64,000 nucleotides of DNA, taken from NCBI RefSeq assembly GCF_011440275.1, contig NZ_JAAOIV010000001.1, positions 434,001-498,000 on the forward strand. Direction: 5' to 3'. Under the pieces are notes generated by a model that was not told the DNA's origin, searched no databases, and was given only the letters and a program-made list of their open reading frames with translations. The position numbers and the translations under genes are program-made. This document shows, piece by piece, positions 16,079-24,708 of this stretch; the stretch's first letter is position 1, and every line of letters starts with the position of its first letter. This stretch comes from Metallococcus carri (GTDB taxonomy: Bacteria > Actinomycetota > Actinomycetes > Actinomycetales > Dermatophilaceae).

Positions 16079-18097
16079 TCAGCTGACGGCGACGTCGTCG
16101 ATGACGAAGCTCGTCTGCAGGCTGGAGTCCTCGGTCGCGGCGAACTTGAGCGTCACCGAGCTGCCGGCATACGACGACAGACTCACCGACTGCTGCACCC
16201 ACGTGGACTTGGGTGTGCTGAGGTTCGAATACGACTTCACCGTGGTGCCGTTGAGCGACACCGTCGCCGTGTCATAGGCCGAGCTCGTCGAGGTTTCGGC
16301 GGTGTCGATCCGCACCCACCAGGTCAGCGTGCCGCCGGTCGCGGGCACGGTGAAGGTCTGCGATTCGGATTCATTGGCGGTGGCGCCGTTGCCGCCGAGC
16401 CACAGCTTCCAGCTGCCACTGTGCGCCGGGCGGCCGGTGTCATTGGTGATCGGGCCGGACGTGCCGGTCCAGCCGGTCTGGCCGCTCTCGAAGCCGCCGT
16501 TGGTCAGCGAGCTGCCGCTGGGCGGCGGGGTGCCGCCACCGCTGCAGGCCGCCGTGCCGGCCGGCACCGAGATCGCATCGAAGGCGTTCTGCACCGCGAG
16601 GCACTGGGTGCTGCTCGCGCCGAAGAGCTCGATCGCGGAGTTGATCGCGCCCTCGCGCGCGTCCTTGTAGGTGGAGTTCGAGGTGAGCTTGGTGGCGAGG
16701 GTGCGGTACCAGACCTTCTCGATGTCCCGGCGGCCGGCGCCGGTCATCGACTTGCCGTTGCAGGTCGGGCTGTTGTAGCTCACGCCGTTGATCGTCTTGG
16801 CACCCGAGCCCTCCGAGGCGAGGTAGAACCAGTGGTTCAGCGGACCGGAGCTGTAGTGCGGGTTGGCGCTGCCGACCGAGGAACTCCAGCAGTCGTATGA
16901 CGCTCCGTCCTTGGACGGCTTGTCCATATAGCGCAACGGGGTCCCATTGCCGTTGAGGTTGAGCTCCTCACCGATGAGATAGTCCGGCACGTCGTTGGGG
17001 TTGTTGGCATACCACTCGACCGCGGTGCCGAAGATGTCCGAGGTCGCCTCGTTCAGGCCGCCCGGGTCGCCGGAGTAGACCAGCCCGGCGGTGTTCTCGG
17101 TGACGCCGTGGCTCATCTCGTGGCCGGCCACGTCGAGTTCGACCAGCGGGTTGGCGTTGTTCGCGCCGTCGCCATAGGTCATCTGGGTGCCGTCCCAGAA
17201 GGCGTTGGCGTAGTTGTTGCCGTAGTGCACCCGGCTGCGGGCGCCGGTGCCGTTGTTCCAGATGCCGGCCCGGCCCTGCACCGAGTTGTAGTAGCTGTAG
17301 GTCTGCTCGGCGCCGTAGTGCGCGTCCACGCCGGCCGAGGCGCGGTCGCTGTTGGTGCCATTGCCCCACACGTCGTCAGCGTCGGTGAAGGTGGTGCCGG
17401 TGCCGGAGGTGGCGCCCTTGAGGTCGGTGGTGTAGTTGCCCTGTGCGTCCTTCATCGTGTAGGCGCCAGCCGAGCCCGAGGTGCCGATGCTCACCTGGCC
17501 GACGAAGATGCCCTTGCCGGTCCCGGCCTTGACCTGCTCGTCGGAGGCCAGCACCGCACCGGTGCGCGCGTCGACATAGGTGAGCAACCGCGAGGGGGTC
17601 TGGTTGGCCTGCACGCCGGTCGTCTGCACCTCATAGGCCAGCCGCGGCTGACCCGCACCGGCGTAGATCACCAGCGTGCCGCCGACGGAGCTCACGGTCT
17701 TGGCCTTGGACACGCTGCGGCCCTTGGCGAGCGCGGTGGCCTTGGCCAGGGTGGGCGTGGTCGAGGTGACGGCCACCTTGCCGGTGCCATTCTTGGTGAC
17801 CTTCCGGACCGTGCCATTCGGCGCGGTGGCGACGATCAGGTCGCCGCCGACGACGCGCAGGCCGCGGAAGGTGCGGTTGTAGTGCGTGAAGCGCGAGCCG
17901 TCGCGATCGGCATACACGCTCTTGGCCTGCAGCGCCTCGTCCGCGGACAGGTTCAGCTGGCGGGCCACGCTGTCGGTGCTCGCCGAGGCGGCACTGGTGC
18001 CGCCGGCGGCATCGGCGGTCGGTGCGAATGACGCGGCCGAGGCGACCATGGCGGCGGCCAGCATGCCGAAGGCGGCACCACGAGATAGTCGGTTCAC
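16079..18097 (-). CDS. Secreted M4-family metalloprotease with C-terminal beta-sandwich domain
   Basis: 672 aa. Signal peptide, propeptide and M4 domain are nearly identical to the neighbour at 14252, with long identical nucleotide runs over the catalytic region, so they are a tandem duplication. The zinc site is HEMSH (His326, His330), with Glu350 in NEATSD. After a GGTPPPSGS linker comes an extra domain of about 140 residues (LTNGGFESGQTGWTG ... FVIDDVAVS), like the carbohydrate-binding or MAM-like sandwiches of secreted actinobacterial proteases. GTG 18097 has GAGGGAG nearby. The 192-nt gap upstream holds no gene. Confidence 0.93.
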   Translation of the reverse strand: MNRLSRGAAFGMLAAAMVASAASFAPTADAAGGTSAASASTDSVARQLNLSADEALQAKSVYADRDGSRFTHYNRTFRGLRVVGGDLIVATAPNGTVRKVTKNGTGKVAVTSTTPTLAKATALAKGRSVSKAKTVSSVGGTLVIYAGAGQPRLAYEVQTTGVQANQTPSRLLTYVDARTGAVLASDEQVKAGTGKGIFVGQVSIGTSGSAGAYTMKDAQGNYTTDLKGATSGTGTTFTDADDVWGNGTNSDRASAGVDAHYGAEQTYSYYNSVQGRAGIWNNGTGARSRVHYGNNYANAFWDGTQMTYGDGANNANPLVELDVAGHEMSHGVTENTAGLVYSGDPGGLNEATSDIFGTAVEWYANNPNDVPDYLIGEELNLNGNGTPLRYMDKPSKDGASYDCWSSSVGSANPHYSSGPLNHWFYLASEGSGAKTINGVSYNSPTCNGKSMTGAGRRDIEKVWYRTLATKLTSNSTYKDAREGAINSAIELFGASSTQCLAVQNAFDAISVPAGTAACSGGGTPPPSGSSLTNGGFESGQTGWTGTSGPITNDTGRPAHSGSWKLWLGGNGATANESESQTFTVPATGGTLTWWVRIDTAETSTSSAYDTATVSLNGTTVKSYSNLSTPKSTWVQQSVSLSSYAGSSVTLKFAATEDSSLQTSFVIDDVAVS

Positions 18098-18289
18098 GGT
18101 TTCTCCCTCAAGGGACGGGACCCAGGTGATTCCCGGGTCTTCGCGGACGGTCGGGCACGGGGTGGGCCCGGCAGCCCGCGCCGAGCCTTGGCCCAGCACC
18201 GGGTCGCCCACAAGGGAGAAAACCGAATCCTTACCGTTCGCCGACGCAGTTCTTACTCAATGCAGGGCGATTGCTGACCAAGCGTGGGT

Positions 18290-19204
18290 TCAGCGCACGG
18301 GCAGGTGGCCGGGCAGGGTGATCCGCGGGCCGCGACGGGGCCGGTGCAGCCCACCGGCGCTCACCAGGAATTGCACCCGGAAGCGGTGGCCGGCATAGGG
18401 CTCGAGCAGCCGCGCCATCTCGACGTCGTCGACGGGCGCTCCGGTGAGCGCCCAGCCGATGTCCTTGGCGACGTGGTAGTCCCCGAAACTCACCGCGTCA
18501 GCGTCACCGAGAGCGCGCTGCGCGGTTTCGGCGGCGGTCCACAGCCCGACCCCGGGCACCGAGCGCAGCCGCGCCCAGGCCTGCTCGCGGGGCAGATCGA
18601 CCGCGCGTTCGAGCGCGGCGGCGGCGTCGACGGCGCGCATGATGGTGCGCGACCGGGCCGGGTCCACCCCGGCCCGCAACCACTCCCAGGACGGGATGCG
18701 CTTCCAGTCTGCCGCGCTCGGCGGGGTCATCAGTCCACGGTCGGCGCCCGGGCCGGGTGCCGGGGCGCCGAACCGGCGCACCAGCTGGCGATAGGCGCCG
18801 AAGGCCTGCACGCCCGTCACCCGCTGCTCGATGATCGCCGGGACGAGGGAATCGATCACCAGGCGCGATCGGCATACCCGCCAGTGGGTATGCCGGCGTG
18901 CGGGCTCGCGCAGCACGTCGTGCCGGATCGTGAAGCCGGTGGGGTCGTCGCTGCCGCCGAGCAGCTCGGGCAGACCGGCGAGCAGCCAGGCGGCACCGGC
19001 GCCCCACGCCCGGGCGCGGACGCCGTCGCGGTGCTCGCGCAGGTTGAGGGTGCCCGCGCCGTCGGGGGTGACGCAGGCCCGCCAGACGCCGTCGTCGTCG
19101 GCGCGCCAGGTGGGGTCACCGCCACCGTGGCGCAGGGCGCCGAGGATCAGCCGGATCGGCACCGGCCGGCCCGGCGACCAGGTCGTCTCCAGCGGGTCGG
19201 TCAC
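18290..19204 (-). CDS. DNA-3-methyladenine glycosylase 2 (AlkA-like, HhH-GPD)
   Basis: 304-aa base-excision repair enzyme that removes alkylated bases. It has a helix-hairpin-helix SVPGVGLWTA and, about 20 residues on, FGDYHVAKD, whose Asp aligns with the catalytic Asp238 of E. coli AlkA. There is no C-terminal Fe-S cluster motif. GTG 19204 overlaps the stop of the preceding gene (GTGA). It therefore sits at the end of an otherwise glycan-related operon, probably by chance of position rather than function. Confidence 0.88.
   Translation of the reverse strand: MTDPLETTWSPGRPVPIRLILGALRHGGGDPTWRADDDGVWRACVTPDGAGTLNLREHRDGVRARAWGAGAAWLLAGLPELLGGSDDPTGFTIRHDVLREPARRHTHWRVCRSRLVIDSLVPAIIEQRVTGVQAFGAYRQLVRRFGAPAPGPGADRGLMTPPSAADWKRIPSWEWLRAGVDPARSRTIMRAVDAAAALERAVDLPREQAWARLRSVPGVGLWTAAETAQRALGDADAVSFGDYHVAKDIGWALTGAPVDDVEMARLLEPYAGHRFRVQFLVSAGGLHRPRRGPRITLPGHLPVR
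18870..18895. repeat. Two facing copies of the over-represented octamer GTATGCCG
   Basis: CGGCATAC (18870-18877) and GTATGCCG (18888-18895) are complementary copies 10 nt apart, inside the AlkA-like gene. They are the closest pair of about 56 exact copies I find in the window; see the findings. Confidence 0.7.
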
Positions 19205-19944
19205 CGGCGCCGGAAGGTGAGCAGGGCCAGGCCGTAGGACGCGTCGGCGCGGTGCGCGGAGCGGTGGCGGGCACCGTCGCGGATGTCGAGGTCACCGACC
19301 ACGCTGAGGCCTTGTTCGCCGGCGCGGGCGATGATCGAGCGCAGGTCGGCGAGCCCGACGCCGCCCTCATCGGCGGGGCCGAGGCGCATCGTCACCGACA
19401 GCAGTCCGCCCCGGCGCAGCGCCCAAGAGGCCCGGGTGAGGTCTTCGTCGACGGTCTCGGGCTGGGTCGAGTGCGGATGCAGCCGGGCGACCATGTCGAC
19501 GCCGGCGCGCGGCACCTGCTCGCCGACCACGTCGGGGCGCATCACGTCGAAATGCACCGGCGCAAAGCCAGCCTGCTCGGCCCACCGACTGAAGGTCGAC
19601 CGCGGACCGGCGGTGTCGACCACGACCGAGCGGCGACCACCGTCGTCGACCACGCGCAGCAGGGCGGCGAGCCCGCCGAGCGCGGCCCAGGCTCCGGTGT
19701 CGTCGACGGTGCGGGCCAGGCCGAGCGAACGGGCCATCCGCCGCGCGCGTCGCGCCACCGCGCCATCGGTCAACAGGTCGGTCAGCCGCACACCGCTCAA
19801 GTCGGCGGCGCGCAGCGGCGTGGGTTGGTCGGCACGCGGCATCCGGGCTGCGGTATCACGAGCCGCCTGACGTGCCCGGTCGACGATGCGTTGCACAGCC
19901 GGCGTGCCGCTGAGGCGGCTCGCCGAGGAGACCTTGCCCTTCAC
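19201..19944 (-). CDS. Conserved hypothetical, methyltransferase-like
   Basis: 247 aa with an N-terminal basic segment (GKVSSASRLSG) and an alpha/beta core: SVVVDTAGPRSTFSRW, DMVARLHPHS, LLSVTMRLGPADEGG. The strand order and acidic ends of strands resemble a SAM-dependent methyltransferase, but the glycine-rich motif I is not clear, so the assignment is tentative. It overlaps both neighbours by GTGA and lies in one operon with the sialyltransferase-like and GT2 genes. A role in modifying a surface glycan is inferred from that context only. Confidence 0.5.
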   Translation of the reverse strand: MKGKVSSASRLSGTPAVQRIVDRARQAARDTAARMPRADQPTPLRAADLSGVRLTDLLTDGAVARRARRMARSLGLARTVDDTGAWAALGGLAALLRVVDDGGRRSVVVDTAGPRSTFSRWAEQAGFAPVHFDVMRPDVVGEQVPRAGVDMVARLHPHSTQPETVDEDLTRASWALRRGGLLSVTMRLGPADEGGVGLADLRSIIARAGEQGLSVVGDLDIRDGARHRSAHRADASYGLALLTFRRR

Positions 19945-20885
19945 GACACCGACTCTAACCGTCCGTCCTGACGGACCCGGGTTGCTTGCGGCAGATGGCG
20001 GGCAAGCAGCGCGCGCTGATCGCGCCCCAAGGCGTCCTCGAGGTGCTCGAGCCCGGGGATCACCAGGCGGGTGGCCGGCCGGTCGAAGATCGCGGCGAGG
20101 TTGAGCAGCGCCGTGCTGGTGGAGCCGGCGACCTGGGCCGCGGTGACCACCCGGGGGTCGAGCTCCGCGGGCAGCGGACTGGTCACGAGCGGCAGCCCGG
20201 CATACATCGTGGTGTCCTCGGTGGGGTGGGGTCGCACGACCAGCCGCATCCCCTCGCGCCGGGCGTGGGCGGCAACCGCGTCGATGTGCGCGCGGTAGTC
20301 GGGTTCGGTGATCACGCCGAGCCGCACCCAGGGCTGGGTGAGCAGCACGAGGTCCCCGCTCGGGGTGCGGTCCACGTCGGCCGTATGCCGGTGGAACTCG
20401 CGCGCGATCTCCTCCCGCACCGCCCACTGCTGCTCCTTGACGTAGAGCGCGAAGCGTTCGCCGGTGAGCAGTCGGCTGGCTGAAGCGACTGCGGCCGCGC
20501 GGACGGTGCGTTGGGGTTCGCCCGCGCCCTCACGGGCGAGGGCGGCCCGGCGGGTGCGCCAGTCGCCATACGTCCCGAGACCCTCGTCGGTGACGACCAC
20601 GCGGACGCGACGACGAATCTCCTTGCGGTGCAACGCGATCCACGGCTTGATGCCGGGTGCGCCGACGGACAGATAGGTGAGATCCCCGGTCGGCCAGGCG
20701 GCCGCGCGCGGCTCGAACCGCAGCTCGACGTGGTCGGGCAACAACGCTCGGATGTCGTCTTCGGACACCGCGGTGCGGGCGAGATCGTCGCCGACGGTCA
20801 GGGTCACGCTCTGCTGCGACCGCAGCCAGGCGGCGAGGTGGACCAGGTGGGTGCGGCTGCGGATCCCGGTGGTGAGGACCTGCAT
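19941..20885 (-). CDS. Sialyltransferase-like glycosyltransferase (GT52/polysialyltransferase type)
   Basis: 314 aa. It carries three marks of bacterial GT52/GT38-type sialyltransferases in the right order: the D/E-D/E-G motif (VVVTDEGLGTYGDW), the HP motif (VVRPHPTED) and a Ser/Thr motif (AGSTSTALLNLA). Such enzymes transfer nonulosonic acids from CMP donors using the acidic residue as base and the HP His for CMP. With a complete pseudaminic acid pathway 6-24 kb away, it is the best candidate pseudaminyltransferase here (inference). It abuts the GT2 gene upstream (TAGATG) and overlaps the next gene by GTGA. Confidence 0.68.
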   Translation of the reverse strand: MQVLTTGIRSRTHLVHLAAWLRSQQSVTLTVGDDLARTAVSEDDIRALLPDHVELRFEPRAAAWPTGDLTYLSVGAPGIKPWIALHRKEIRRRVRVVVTDEGLGTYGDWRTRRAALAREGAGEPQRTVRAAAVASASRLLTGERFALYVKEQQWAVREEIAREFHRHTADVDRTPSGDLVLLTQPWVRLGVITEPDYRAHIDAVAAHARREGMRLVVRPHPTEDTTMYAGLPLVTSPLPAELDPRVVTAAQVAGSTSTALLNLAAIFDRPATRLVIPGLEHLEDALGRDQRALLARHLPQATRVRQDGRLESVS

Positions 20886-21941
20886 CTACAGCACCGGCGG
20901 CCGGCCGAGGCGGGTGAGTTCGGCGACCGTGCGCCAGCTGATCGGCCGGCGCGGGCCCGCCGGCTGGCGCAGTCCGTCCCTGAAGCCGTTGAACCACACC
21001 TTGAGATCCTGCGGGTTGCGGCGGCCCCGCAGCACGGTGATGGCCGCCCAGTCGGCGAGATAGATCGGCACCAGCGGCGCCGGCAGATTGCGGCGCGCGA
21101 CCCAGACCCGGTTGCGCGCGGTGTAGGCGAGATAGCGCGGGTGGCGGTTGTCGGGCGTCGCCGGGTGGTTGACGACGATGCTCGGCACGTACTGGATCAG
21201 CCAGCCCGCGTCGATCAGCCGCCAGGCCAGGTCGATGCCCTCGTGACCGAAGAAGAAGTCGTCCGGCCAGCCGCCTACCTGCTCGAAGGCGATCCGCCGC
21301 GACAGGTGAATGCCCTCAAGGAACCAGGTCGCCGGGCCGGCTTTGCCGCCGTTCTTGACGTTGAGCCGCGGGATCCAGCGACGCGGCGTGGGTTTGCCGG
21401 TGGGGTCTTGCCCGCGCGGGCCGATCACCGCGTTGCGCGGATCCTGGTCCATCTCGGCGACCATCCGCGCCAGCGTGTCGGTGCGCGGGAGGGTGGCGTC
21501 GTCGTCGTAGAAGAACAGGTAGTCGCCGCGCGCTTCCTTCGCGCCGACATTGCGTCCACCCGGTATGCCGAGGTTGGTCGGCTGGTAGACCGTGCGCACC
21601 CAGTCGGGCAGGCCGGTGGGCTGCCAGCCATTGCCGACGACCACGATGTCGAGTTCGACGCCTTGCTGGGCGTGCACGGAGTTCAACGCCGTGGCCAGCA
21701 CATCGAGGCGTTCGCCCATCGACAGCACCACCACCCCGACGGTGGGCTTGGGCTGTGCGGTGGGCCCTGGCTGGGCGGTCTGCTTCGGCTGGGCGGTTTG
21801 CTTCGGCTGGGTGGTCTGCTTCGGCTGGGCGGTTTGCTCCGGCTGGGCGGTTTGCTCCGGCTGGGCGGTCGCGCTCGGCCGGGCGGTTGGCGCCTGCTCG
21901 GGTGCGGGAGCCTGCTCGGAAGACGGCTTGCTGTCGGTCAC
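20886..21941 (-). CDS. GT2 glycosyltransferase with low-complexity N-terminus
   Basis: 351 aa. Residues 1 to about 60 are a Gln/Pro/Thr tract of TAQPEQ/TAQPKQ hexapeptides. A GT-A fold follows (VGVVVLSMGERLDVL; YLFFYDDDATLPR as DxD; later DFFFGHEGIDLAWRL), typical of rhamnosyl- or galactofuranosyl-like GT2 enzymes. It is probably cytoplasmic, building a surface glycan. GTG 21941 is preferred over ATG 21950 because GGGGAGG lies 9 nt before it but directly touches the ATG. First gene of a four-gene operon. Confidence 0.82.
   Translation of the reverse strand: MTDSKPSSEQAPAPEQAPTARPSATAQPEQTAQPEQTAQPKQTTQPKQTAQPKQTAQPGPTAQPKPTVGVVVLSMGERLDVLATALNSVHAQQGVELDIVVVGNGWQPTGLPDWVRTVYQPTNLGIPGGRNVGAKEARGDYLFFYDDDATLPRTDTLARMVAEMDQDPRNAVIGPRGQDPTGKPTPRRWIPRLNVKNGGKAGPATWFLEGIHLSRRIAFEQVGGWPDDFFFGHEGIDLAWRLIDAGWLIQYVPSIVVNHPATPDNRHPRYLAYTARNRVWVARRNLPAPLVPIYLADWAAITVLRGRRNPQDLKVWFNGFRDGLRQPAGPRRPISWRTVAELTRLGRPPVL
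21755..21890 (-). repeat. In-gene 18-bp tandem repeat
   Basis: About seven copies of an 18-bp unit (CTGGGCGGTTTGCTTCGG with variants) encode the TAQPxQ hexapeptides at the N-terminus of the GT2 protein. The count may vary between strains by slippage. Confidence 0.75.
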
Positions 21942-21964
21942 GCCCCACATCCTCCCCGAAACGC

Positions 21965-22172
21965 CATCACTCCGGCGCGTCGCGGTCAACCGTTGACGCC
22001 GACGCGCCGGTGCGACGCGATTCCCCGGCGCGTCGCAGTCACCCATTGACGCCGACGCGCCGGTGCGGCGCGATTCCCCGGCGCGTCGCGACCACCCATT
22101 GACGCCGACGCGCCGAAATGCGGCAATTCCTCGGCGCGTCGCGGTCAACCGTTGACGATGACGCGCCGGGGT
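21965..22172. repeat. 53-bp tandem hairpin repeat, family A, in a divergent promoter region
   Basis: Four units with TTGACGCCGACGCGCC (the last varies to TTGACGATGACGCGCC) at 21993, 22046, 22099 and 22152, exactly 53 bp apart. In each, GACGCGCC pairs perfectly with a later GGCGCGTC to form a hairpin, and GTCAA-CCG-TTGAC forms a second small one. They fill the gap between the divergent GT2 and NUDIX genes. The same family occurs at 23826. Confidence 0.85.
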
Positions 22173-22193
22173 GGGGGCCTAAGGTCGAGGATC

Positions 22194-22688
22194 GTGGAGA
22201 CGCTTCGCCGGGCCGTGCGCGCCGTGATCCTGGACGAGGCCGACCGCATCCTGTTGGTGCAGTTCCGCTGGCCCGGCATGCCCTATCCAGGAGGGCTCTG
22301 GGCCTGCCCGGGCGGCGGCATCGAACCAGGTGAGAGCACCGAGGACGCGTTGCGCCGGGAGCTGCTGGAAGAAGTCGGCCTCGACGAACCGCCGGTCGCG
22401 GCGCTCCTGTGGCGCAAGACCTCGCGGTGGGACCTCGGGCTCGCCGAGACCCGGTATGACGGACAGGTGGACGACTACTTCCTGATCCGCGTGCCCCACT
22501 TCGAGCCTCGCCCCGCCATGACACCGGAGGAGCTGCGCGCCGAGAACGTCCACGGCATGCGCTGGTGGACCCGCGGTGAAATCTCTTCCGGCACAGACGT
22601 TTTCGGCCCGCGGGCGCTAGCCGACCTGCTCGGTGGCGTGATCGCGAACGGAGCACCCGCCATACCGATCGAGATCGAGGGGTTCTGA
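22194..22688 (+). CDS. NUDIX hydrolase
   Basis: 164 aa with a complete Nudix box starting GGGIEPGESTEDALRREL and ending EEVGL. It hydrolyses a nucleoside diphosphate linked to some group X; the substrate is unknown. GTG 22194 follows TAAGGT (22180-22185) at 8 nt, which suggests a leaderless transcript starting inside the end of the 53-bp repeat array. It is followed one base later by a methyltransferase gene. Confidence 0.9.
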   Translation: METLRRAVRAVILDEADRILLVQFRWPGMPYPGGLWACPGGGIEPGESTEDALRRELLEEVGLDEPPVAALLWRKTSRWDLGLAETRYDGQVDDYFLIRVPHFEPRPAMTPEELRAENVHGMRWWTRGEISSGTDVFGPRALADLLGGVIANGAPAIPIEIEGF

Positions 22689-22689
22689 G

Positions 22690-23361
22690 GTGGCACTCAC
22701 GCGGTGGGAGCAGACCGACCACAGCGGCTACGGCCGCACGTTCGGCGAACTGGTGGCGGCGGGCGAGGACGTCGAGGGCGAGGCGCGGCTCGCCGACGCG
22801 ATGATCGCGCGCGGGTCGCGGGTGCTCGACGCGGGCTGCGGCATGGGCCGGGTCGGTGCGGCGCTGCAACGCCGAGGGCACGACGTGCTCGGCGTTGACC
22901 TCGATGAGCAGCTGCTGGATCAGGCGCGCAACACCTATCCCGAGCTGGTCACGATGCTCGCGCGGTTGGACGATCTGACGCCCGAATCGCTTGCGGCACA
23001 AGGACATTCGACGACATACGACCTGGTCGTGTGCGTCGGCAATGTGATGATCCTGCTCGCACCCGACACCGAACGCGACGTGCTCGCCCGCTTGCGCGAC
23101 CTGCTCGCCGACGACGGCCGCATGCTCGTCGGCTTCCACACCACGGGCAAACCGGCGAGTTCGCGCACCTACTCCGCCGACGAGTTCGCCGCCGACGCCG
23201 AAGCCGTCGGGCTGGTCGTGGAGCAGCGTTTCGGCAGCTACGACCTCCTGCCGTATGACGGTTCAGGAGACTATGTCGTGCACCTGCTAAAGCACGCGAA
23301 TTCGCCTGAGCCGCAACGCAATTCGTGGGGCCTGCCGACGCGCTCCGCACCAGCGGACTGA
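22690..23361 (+). CDS. Class I SAM-dependent methyltransferase
   Basis: 223 aa. Motif I is VLDAGCGMGRVGAAL; the acidic end of strand 2 is GVDLDEQLLD; motif post-II is YDLVVCVGNVM. The acceptor is unknown. GTG 22690 follows the NUDIX stop by one base, so the two form an operon. Nothing specific ties it to the glycan genes. Confidence 0.85.
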   Translation: MALTRWEQTDHSGYGRTFGELVAAGEDVEGEARLADAMIARGSRVLDAGCGMGRVGAALQRRGHDVLGVDLDEQLLDQARNTYPELVTMLARLDDLTPESLAAQGHSTTYDLVVCVGNVMILLAPDTERDVLARLRDLLADDGRMLVGFHTTGKPASSRTYSADEFAADAEAVGLVVEQRFGSYDLLPYDGSGDYVVHLLKHANSPEPQRNSWGLPTRSAPAD

Positions 23362-23365
23362 TCGG

Positions 23366-23782
23366 TCAGTCGGCGCGAACGCCGAAGCACAGCTGAATGC
23401 CGTCAAACTCGACATGGCGTAGCACGACGCGCTCGGCGATGGCTGCCGGCACCTCGAGCGAGGGCCAGTGCAACCACGACAGCACCGGCAGGTCGAGCAC
23501 CTTGGCCGCCGCCTCACACGCTGTCCACCGCGGCCAGACCACTGCGGGATCGTCCGAACGCGCACATCGGGCGAGGCGGGGTGACACCCGCTGGCTCGCC
23601 AGCTCCGCGTCGACCGCGAGGGTCAGACCGTCCGGGTTGGGCGGGGCCCACGCGACACCCCGACCGTCGCCGAGATAGGTGCGCACCGAATCCGGGTGGG
23701 TGTCACCGTTCACGCCCGGCCCGATGGTGAGCCAGCGCGGGTCGGCATACGAGGCGAGATAGGCCTCGAGATCGCTTCGCAC
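23366..23782 (-). CDS. Divergent 4'-phosphopantetheinyl transferase-like protein
   Basis: 138 aa. The segment LTLAVDAEL supplies a D-x-E like the Mg-binding pair of Sfp/AcpS enzymes, and about 45 residues later WTACEAAAK matches the W-x2-K/C-E-A-x2-K signature. It is shorter and more degenerate than Sfp, so this is a proposal. If right, it would put the phosphopantetheine arm on the ACP encoded at 25915, in the same direction. GTG 23782 is the chosen start; no strong ribosome site is seen. Confidence 0.5.
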   Translation of the reverse strand: MRSDLEAYLASYADPRWLTIGPGVNGDTHPDSVRTYLGDGRGVAWAPPNPDGLTLAVDAELASQRVSPRLARCARSDDPAVVWPRWTACEAAAKVLDLPVLSWLHWPSLEVPAAIAERVVLRHVEFDGIQLCFGVRAD

Positions 23783-23825
23783 CTGACCAGCATGCCGACC
23801 CGGGTCGAGGCCCTCGTCACCGGGT

Positions 23826-23955
23826 GACCGCGACGCGCCGGGCTGACGCACTCCGTCGGCGCGTCCGCGTCAACCAGCGACCGCGACACGCCCGGGTGAC
23901 GCACTCCGTCGGCGCGTCCGCGTCAACCAGCGACCGCGACGCGCCGAGGTGAAGT
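23826..23955. repeat. 53-bp tandem hairpin repeat, family A, second locus
   Basis: Units with TGACGCACTCCGTCGGCGCG at 23844 and 23897, again 53 bp apart, plus a third GACGCGCC near 23938. They share the GACGCGCC...GGCGCGTC hairpin and the GTCAACCA tail with the array at 21965. They lie between the phosphopantetheinyl transferase-like gene and the SDR gene. Confidence 0.8.
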
Positions 23956-23961
23956 CTCGCG

Positions 23962-24708
23962 CTAAATCGAGCCGCCGCCGTCGACGACGATGACCTGGCC
24001 GTTCATGTTCGTGTCGTCGAAGAGCAGGCCGCGCACGATCGGCGCGATATTCGCCGGCGTGACGAGCCGGCCGGACGGCGTGCGCCGGCTGATCGTCGAC
24101 AGCTGCTCGGTGCCGAGCACCGAGCTCATCTCCGAGGCGAAGAAGCCCGGCGCCACCGAGTTGACCAGGAAGCGCCCGTGCATCTCGCGGGCCAGCGTGC
24201 GGGTCGCCGAGTCCAGGCCGCCCTTGGTCGCCGAATAGGCCACCAGACCCGAATAGCCCCGCTGCGCGCAGATCGAGGTGACATTGACGATCCGGCCGCG
24301 GCCGACCTTCGACATCGCGTGCCGGATGAACTGGCGGGTCAGCACCAGCGGCGCGGTGAGATTGGTCTGGATGATCTGGGCGATGCGGTCCGGCGAGGTG
24401 TGCAGGTGCATCGAGTCCTGGCCGATCGCGGCGTTGTTGACCAGCGAGTCGATCGGGCCGAGCGCGTCGGCCGCAGCCTTGATGAAGGCCTTGCCGCCGG
24501 CCTCGTCGTTGATGTCGAGGGAGTCGGCATACAGCCGCTCGGGGTGCTCGGAGCGCAACTGCTCGATCTCCGGGGTCAGCGATCGCGAGAAGGTCGCGAC
24601 CTTGGCACCTTGCGCGAGGGTGTCGCGGACGATCTGCAGGCCGAGGCCCTTGGTGCCGCCGGTGATGAGCACGCAGGACGCGGCGGGGATGACGGTGGGC
24701 TCAGACAT
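23962..24708 (-). CDS. SDR oxidoreductase, FabG-like (3-oxoacyl-ACP reductase type)
   Basis: 248 aa. The NAD(P) motif is VLITGGTKGLGLQ, NNAAIG follows, the catalytic Ser is in NVTSICAQ, and YSATK is present, with the C-terminus GQVIVVDGGGSI. It overlaps the AMP-ligase gene by 8 nt and sits in an operon with the ACP, so reduction of an ACP-bound oxoacyl group is the natural inference. A sugar or polyol substrate is the alternative. Confidence 0.83.
   Translation of the reverse strand: MSEPTVIPAASCVLITGGTKGLGLQIVRDTLAQGAKVATFSRSLTPEIEQLRSEHPERLYADSLDINDEAGGKAFIKAAADALGPIDSLVNNAAIGQDSMHLHTSPDRIAQIIQTNLTAPLVLTRQFIRHAMSKVGRGRIVNVTSICAQRGYSGLVAYSATKGGLDSATRTLAREMHGRFLVNSVAPGFFASEMSSVLGTEQLSTISRRTPSGRLVTPANIAPIVRGLLFDDTNMNGQVIVVDGGGSI

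Noticed and set aside
14216-18031. Long plus-strand frames opposite the M4 protease genes
   Set aside because: Antisense shadows; both copies show the same pattern because the real genes are duplicates.
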